Below, in pieces: positions 15,980 to 20,244 of a stretch of 20,244 nt of DNA (its first letter is position 1; the number at the start of each line of letters is the position of its first letter). The notes below the pieces were generated by a model. The model was not told the DNA's origin and made no database searches. It saw only the letters and a program-made list of their open reading frames with translations. Location: positions 1-20,244 of the forward strand of contig CAMMFK010000019.1 in NCBI GenBank assembly GCA_946496115.1, in the 5' to 3' direction. This DNA comes from an uncultured Clostridium sp. Its GTDB lineage: Bacteria; Bacillota; Clostridia; TANB77; CAG-508. Made by a program: the position numbers and the translations under genes.

Positions 15980-17305
15980 TTACCCCTTATATTTATTAGC
16001 AAACTTCGTATAACTTGGCATCCATAGTAGCTCTACTGTTCCTGTTGGACCAGCTCTATGCTTTGCTATTATAACTTCTGCAATATTTTTAGCTTCTGTT
16101 TCAGGGTTATAATAATCATCTCTGTATAGAAACATTACTATATCTGCATCTTGCTCTATTGAACCAGATTCACGTAAGTCCTGAAGCATAGGTCTATGGT
16201 CAGGTCTTGCTTCTGGTGCACGAGATAACTGTGAAAGAGCTATAACTGGTACATTTATTTCTTTTGCTAAAATTTTTAAAGACCTACTTATTTCAGCTAT
16301 TTCTTGCTCTCTACTTTTTGTATTTCCGCTTCCTTGAATAAGTTGTAAATAGTCTATTACTACTAGCCCTATATTTTTTTCAAGTTTTAGCTTTCTACAT
16401 TTTGCTCTAATTTCTGCTATATTTATACCTGCACTATCATCTATAAATATTCCTGCTGATTCTGAAAGTTCTCCTGAAGCAATTGCTAGTTTTGACCAGT
16501 CTTCGTCAGTTATATCACCTTTTGCAACTTTTTCACTATCTACCATTGCTTGTGAGCATAGAATTCTGTTTGCACATTGTTCTTTTGACATTTCGAGACT
16601 GAATACTACTACTGGTGTATTTGCGCTTACTGCAGCATATGTTGCAATATTTAAAGCAAATGCTGTTTTTCCCATAGCAGGTCTTGCAGCAATTAGCACT
16701 AAATCAGAATTGTGAAATCCTGCTGTTTTATTATCTAAGTCTATAAATCCTGATGCAACACCTGTTATATGTTGTTTTTGATTATATAATTGTTCTAGTT
16801 CTGTAAATGAGTCTACTAATATATCTCTAATTGAACTATAGCCTTTTTGGGATTTTCTTTGCATTAAGTCAAATATTTTCTTTTCTGCATTGTCCATAAG
16901 TATTTCTACTTCTTCGTTTTGGTCATATCCAATTTCTATTAATTCATTTGCAGTTTTTATTAAGCTACGAAGTATTGATTTTTCTTCTACTATTTTTATG
17001 TATTTTTCTACGTTTGCTGTTGTTGGAACTTTATCGGGAAGTGTTGCTAAATATTCTAGTCCTCCAACTGGCTCTAATTTGCCTAGCGATGTTAGTTCAT
17101 CTTTTAATGTAATAATATCTATTGGTTCAGCTTTAGCATAAAGGTTCATTATTGCATTATATATTGTTTTGTTGTCTTCCCTATAAAAGTCCTCTGGTTT
17201 TAAAACTTCTATTGCTGATATTACTGCATCTTTATCTGTCATCATACTTCCAATAACAGCTTGCTCTGCTTCATCATCATGTGGTGGTACTTTTCCTAAT
17301 TCCAT
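15980..17305 (-). CDS. dnaB: Replicative DNA helicase DnaB
   Basis: This 441-residue hexameric helicase unwinds DNA at the replication fork. The N-terminal helical domain starts with the family sequence PPHDDEAEQAVIGSMM. The RecA-like motor has Walker A AARPAMGKT (206-214), Walker B LVVIDYLQL (314-322) and the late motif EQDADIVMFLYRDDYY. Length is normal, and no intein is present. A GGAGG ribosome site precedes the ATG. The order gdpP-rplI-dnaB is conserved in Firmicutes. Here dnaB is flanked on both sides by palindromic elements, and a possible promoter (17327-17356) overlaps one of them. Confidence 0.97.
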   Translation of the reverse strand: MELGKVPPHDDEAEQAVIGSMMTDKDAVISAIEVLKPEDFYREDNKTIYNAIMNLYAKAEPIDIITLKDELTSLGKLEPVGGLEYLATLPDKVPTTANVEKYIKIVEEKSILRSLIKTANELIEIGYDQNEEVEILMDNAEKKIFDLMQRKSQKGYSSIRDILVDSFTELEQLYNQKQHITGVASGFIDLDNKTAGFHNSDLVLIAARPAMGKTAFALNIATYAAVSANTPVVVFSLEMSKEQCANRILCSQAMVDSEKVAKGDITDEDWSKLAIASGELSESAGIFIDDSAGINIAEIRAKCRKLKLEKNIGLVVIDYLQLIQGSGNTKSREQEIAEISRSLKILAKEINVPVIALSQLSRAPEARPDHRPMLQDLRESGSIEQDADIVMFLYRDDYYNPETEAKNIAEVIIAKHRAGPTGTVELLWMPSYTKFANKYKG

Positions 17306-17326
17306 TACTTTCCTCCAATGCTAAAT

Positions 17327-17356
17327 TTTATAATTTCATTTTTATAAATGTTTCAA
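17327..17356 (-). promoter_or_regulatory. Possible dnaB promoter using the end of repeat copy 3
   Basis: TTGAAA (17351-17356, 5 of 6 to consensus) is the outermost part of the repeat's terminal inverted repeat. TATAAA (17327-17332, 5 of 6) lies in the flanking DNA, with an 18-base spacer. The ATG of dnaB follows 22 bases after the -10 box. Confidence 0.4.
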
Positions 17357-17494
17357 TATATATTCTGGAGCTTTTAGCGACCCGAGGCAGCGGTACTTTT
17401 TAACCTGTAGAGAATGTGAACTGCCGAAGCGAGCGTGCAAGCGTTTTTGCGTTAGCAAAACCGTGAAGCAAATGTGGAAGAATGTATATTGAAA
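17351..17494. repeat. GC-rich palindromic intergenic element, copy 3 (diverged)
   Basis: A 144-bp element between rplI and dnaB. Its 16-base ends (17351-17366 and 17479-17494) match at 15 of 16 positions as inverted repeats and share CAATATA/TATATTG with the other copies. Inside, GCGACCC and GAGCGTGCAAGCG resemble segments of copy 2, in the same orientation. GGCAG/CTGCC and GTTTTTGC/GCAAAACC form further internal stems. The core is GC-rich and non-coding. Confidence 0.7.
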
Positions 17495-17532
17495 TTTAAG
17501 TAGAAAATTCAAGCTGTGAATTGTAACATAAA

Positions 17533-17979
17533 TTATCCACCTATTATATGTATTTTTAATTTAGCATTTACCCCTTCACATAGTTTTAAATCTATAGTAA
17601 ACATTCCTGTTTGTTTTATTGTTTCTTTTAAGTCTATTTTCTTTTTATCTACTTTAAAATTATGCTGTTTTTGTAGCTGTTCTGCTATTTCCTTAGCTGT
17701 AACTCCACCAAATATTTTTCCATTTTCTCCGGCTTTTACTTGAATTTTTAGTATTATTTTTTCTAGTTTTTTAGCTAAGTCTTCTGCTTCTTGTTTTTCT
17801 GTCATTTTTTTATGCTCATTTGATTCTTGTTTTGATTTAAGTTTTGCTAAGTTTTGATTATTTGCTTCTACTGCTAGTTTTTTTGGTAGTAAAAAATTAC
17901 GAGCATATCCATCATTTGCATTAATTATTTCATCTTTTTTACCTACACCTTTTACGTTTTCTAATAAAATAACTTTCAT
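17533..17979 (-). CDS. rplI: 50S ribosomal protein L9
   Basis: The 148-residue protein has the classical L9 N-terminus, MKVILLENVKGVGKKDEIIN, followed by the rRNA-binding segment DGYARNFLLPKKLA. A long charged connecting helix (about residues 40-75) and the small C-terminal RNA-binding domain come next. L9 spans the base of the L1 stalk of the 50S subunit. The start is the ATG after GGAAAG. It follows the gdpP stop codon by 18 bases and is surely co-transcribed with it. Confidence 0.97.
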   Translation of the reverse strand: MKVILLENVKGVGKKDEIINANDGYARNFLLPKKLAVEANNQNLAKLKSKQESNEHKKMTEKQEAEDLAKKLEKIILKIQVKAGENGKIFGGVTAKEIAEQLQKQHNFKVDKKKIDLKETIKQTGMFTIDLKLCEGVNAKLKIHIIGG

Positions 17980-17997
17980 CTTAAATCACTTTCCTTT

Positions 17998-20031
17998 CTA
18001 ATTCTCTATCTCATAAAAATACTCATTTATCCTGTTAATTAATTCTTGTTTTGCATCTTCCATACTCATATTTTCAAGCTGAGCTCCGGCTAAAGTTATA
18101 TGTCCTCCACCGCCTAATTTTTCAAGTATAAGTTGAACATTTATTCCACCTATAGACCTACCTGAAATATATATTCTATCTCCGGTTTTTCCAAGTACGA
18201 ATGAAGCATTTATTCCACCTATTGTTAAAAGTTCGTCGGCTGCTTTTGCTGCAATTATATTAGCATTTTCATCATCATTTTCGTAAGTAGATATAGCAAT
18301 TGAATCATTTACTATTTCTGATTTTGACACTATTTCTGATATTATTTGATAAGTATGAAGGTCACTTTGAAACCATTTTTTTACTTTTATAATATCTACA
18401 CCACATTTTCTAAGGTATGCTGCTGCTTCAAATGTTCTAACACCTGTTTTGAAAGTAAAGTTTTTGGTGTCTAGCATTATACCTGCATATAAAGCTTCTA
18501 CCTCAATTTGAGTTAATTCTATATCTAGTTGAGAATACTCTAGTATTTCAGTTACAAGCTCTGATGCAGATGATGCATAAACCTCGTGGAATGTAAGTAT
18601 AGAATTTTCAATATAATCTGTACTTCTTCTATGGTGGTCTACTACCACTATTTTATTTACTTTTTCTAAAAGCTCTGGTACTTCTACATAGCTCTTTTTG
18701 TGAGTATCTGTAACTATTAAAAGTGTATTTGGTTTAACACTATCTAAGGCTTCTTGTTTTGTTATAAAGCAATCTGCATATTCTTCAGATTTTTTGGCCT
18801 CTGTTAAAAAGTTGTCTAAGCCTATTCCAGTTGTTTCATTTACTATTTTGGCTTCTTTGCCTAGTGTTTTAGTTAATCTATATAGACCTAAACTTGAACC
18901 AATAGAGTCCATATCTCCATTGCTGTGGCCCATAAGTATTACATTGTCTGCTTCGTTTATAAGCTCTTTTAAAGCATGTGATACAATTCTGGCTTTAACT
19001 CTAGTCCTTTTTTCAACCTCTTGAGTTCTTCCACCAAAGAATTGATATCTTCCATCCATTTTAACAATGGCTTGGTCTCCACCTCTACCTAAAGCTATAT
19101 CTATAACTGTTCTTGCAGATTCTGCTTTTTCTGCATTATTATCTCCGTCATCTGAAAAGCCAATGCTTAGAGTAGGTTGAGTTATGTCTGGTACATCTAT
19201 GTCTTTAACTTCATCTAAAATGTTAAATTTATCCGCTTCTGCTTCTTTTAAATATCTTTGCTCCATTATACAGAAAAATGTATCTCTGTCTGATTTTACT
19301 ATTAAACTATTGTATTTTGTAGCCCAATCATAAATGTATTTTTCCATTTTTGCTATTAACTGTGGCTTAATTTCACTTGAAATTCTTTGGCTAATTTCTT
19401 CATAGTTGTCTATCATAAGAATACCTACGCAAATATCTGAATCTTTTTGCTCTTGCTCTAGTTTTCTTAAGTATGTTTCATCTATGAAGTAAAGTATTGT
19501 TGTGTACTCTTGTTCTTTTTGATGCATTTTATGTGATTTAACATATGAGCCAAGAACTTTGTACATTTTATTTTCTATTTTTATATTTGTGTCAATTGTT
19601 CCTCTAACTTTTTCTTGTTTGCCCTCATCTGAATTTTCTATAGTAAGTTTTATACTTCTAACTATTTCAGATAAGTATTCATTCATATTGATATCTAAGT
19701 TTTCAAACTCGGTAACAAATTTTTCACTTTTCCATATAACATTACCATTAGTTTCTACAATGGCTAGTGGAAATGGTGAATTTATTAATGTGGTTTTTGC
19801 TGTAGTGTTTACGTTTAGCGTTAAGTCCTTTAGCTGTTCTGAAAGTTCTGCCTTTCTTTTTTTATTTGTCCACATTGTATACCATATTATTAAGGCATAT
19901 ACGATTATGCCTGGTATTATAAGCCTATAATTTAGTACACTTATGCATACTATAAGTAAGGCTATTATTATTAGATATATTTTTGTTCTTGATATTAGCG
20001 AGTCCCAATTTTTTGAATTGTTATTCGGCAT
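17998..20031 (-). CDS. gdpP: Cyclic-di-AMP phosphodiesterase GdpP
   Basis: Membrane-bound DHH-DHHA1 enzyme that cuts c-di-AMP to pApA and so sets levels of this wall- and potassium-related signal. Two N-terminal helices (about residues 18-52), a PAS-like domain and a degenerate GGDEF-like domain (about 200-325) lead to the DHH domain with GHSNGDMDS (His369, Asp373, Asp375), TDTHK (Asp442) and VDHHRRS (Asp465-His467). The DHHA1 motif GGGGH is near the end. I choose the ATG at 20029-20031 (677 residues) because GGGGAG lies four bases upstream. The ATG at 20050-20052 (seven residues longer) has no ribosome site. It heads the transcript that continues to rplI and beyond. Confidence 0.95.
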   Translation of the reverse strand: MPNNNSKNWDSLISRTKIYLIIIALLIVCISVLNYRLIIPGIIVYALIIWYTMWTNKKRKAELSEQLKDLTLNVNTTAKTTLINSPFPLAIVETNGNVIWKSEKFVTEFENLDINMNEYLSEIVRSIKLTIENSDEGKQEKVRGTIDTNIKIENKMYKVLGSYVKSHKMHQKEQEYTTILYFIDETYLRKLEQEQKDSDICVGILMIDNYEEISQRISSEIKPQLIAKMEKYIYDWATKYNSLIVKSDRDTFFCIMEQRYLKEAEADKFNILDEVKDIDVPDITQPTLSIGFSDDGDNNAEKAESARTVIDIALGRGGDQAIVKMDGRYQFFGGRTQEVEKRTRVKARIVSHALKELINEADNVILMGHSNGDMDSIGSSLGLYRLTKTLGKEAKIVNETTGIGLDNFLTEAKKSEEYADCFITKQEALDSVKPNTLLIVTDTHKKSYVEVPELLEKVNKIVVVDHHRRSTDYIENSILTFHEVYASSASELVTEILEYSQLDIELTQIEVEALYAGIMLDTKNFTFKTGVRTFEAAAYLRKCGVDIIKVKKWFQSDLHTYQIISEIVSKSEIVNDSIAISTYENDDENANIIAAKAADELLTIGGINASFVLGKTGDRIYISGRSIGGINVQLILEKLGGGGHITLAGAQLENMSMEDAKQELINRINEYFYEIEN

Positions 20032-20088
20032 TTTTCTCCCCATTTTCTGCATTATTGTTATATTGATTTATACAATAATACATTTTAT

Positions 20089-20117
20089 ATTGTACTAGAT
20101 TTTGAGGGATTTGTCAA
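20089..20117 (-). promoter_or_regulatory. SigA-type promoter of the gdpP-rplI operon
   Basis: A perfect TTGACA (20112-20117) is followed on the - strand, after 17 bases, by TACAAT (20089-20094, 5 of 6). It lies between the upstream gene's terminator and gdpP, so the operon probably begins here. Confidence 0.85.
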
Positions 20118-20140
20118 ACCGTCCCAAAAGTAAAAATTTA

Positions 20141-20170
20141 AAAAAGTAGGCCAACTACAGCCTACTTTTT
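20141..20170 (-). terminator. Terminator of the gene entering from the right edge
   Basis: Perfect 11-base arms (20141-20151 and 20160-20170) surround an 8-base loop, with a T-rich stretch beyond on the - strand. The hairpin begins 5 bases past the stop codon at 20176-20178. Confidence 0.9.
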
Positions 20171-20175
20171 ATAAA

Positions 20176-20244
20176 TTATATCCACATTGATGGTTCTTTT
20201 TTAGGTTCTTTCTTTTCTCTCATAGAGTCTTGCAAACTTTCTCT
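20176..20244 (-). CDS. C-terminal end of an unidentified gene
   Basis: Twenty-two codons and a TAA stop enter from the right edge, ending KKEPKKEPSMWI. The tail is charged and probably disordered. That it is coding is inferred from the open frame and the terminator placed right after its stop codon. Nothing here identifies the protein. Confidence 0.6.
   Translation of the reverse strand, partial: RESLQDSMREKKEPKKEPSMWI

Noticed and set aside
17506..17522. AATTCA/TGAATT small hairpin after rplI as a terminator.
   Set aside because: A six-base weak stem with only a short T run, inside a conserved operon, is unlikely to terminate.

Overview
The window is a strongly AT-rich chromosomal segment from an anaerobic, Gram-positive, low-GC Firmicute, most likely a gut-type member of the Clostridia. 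The anaerobic class III ribonucleotide reductase, a sortase, a PASTA-domain penicillin-binding protein, the c-di-AMP phosphodiesterase GdpP and the gene order gdpP-rplI-dnaB all point this way. Identification rests on motifs and gene order read by eye; no database search was possible.

Layout: one gene at the left edge (143-511, a VirB2/TrbC-like small membrane protein) is on the + strand with its own promoter and terminator. Everything else is on the - strand. Reading right to left (the direction of transcription): the last codons of an unidentified gene and its terminator; a consensus promoter followed by gdpP, rplI, dnaB, tilS and ftsH, ending at a terminator; a PASTA penicillin-binding protein, rsmA and a sortase, ending at a hairpin; nrdD and nrdG; rpsU with its own promoter and terminator; then a GT-C-type membrane glycosyltransferase followed by a pair of M16-family peptidase homologues (YmfF/YmfH type). 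These share a bidirectional terminator with the + strand pilin-like gene. rpsU (56 residues) is short and easy to miss but unmistakable.

Most genes are core housekeeping: replication (dnaB), dNTP supply (nrdDG), translation (rplI, rpsU, rsmA, tilS), membrane proteolysis (ftsH), wall synthesis and surface anchoring (PBP, sortase) and second-messenger turnover (gdpP).

The unusual content lies between genes. Three intergenic gaps (nrdD/nrdG, tilS/dnaB, dnaB/rplI) each hold a 120-155 bp, GC-rich, imperfectly palindromic element with CAATATA/TATATTG ends. They form one dispersed repeat family: copies 1 and 2 share a 29-nt core with two differences, in opposite orientation, and copy 3 is more diverged. 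They look like non-autonomous mobile elements (MITE- or REPIN-like) that become long hairpins in the mRNA, and one end of copy 3 may supply the -35 box of a dnaB promoter. Other points are an 11-codon ORF with a perfect Shine-Dalgarno that runs into a hairpin between ftsH and the PBP gene, a repeat-rich PBP leader, and an inverted repeat ahead of ftsH. I see no CRISPR array, tRNA, rRNA, transposase or phage gene.
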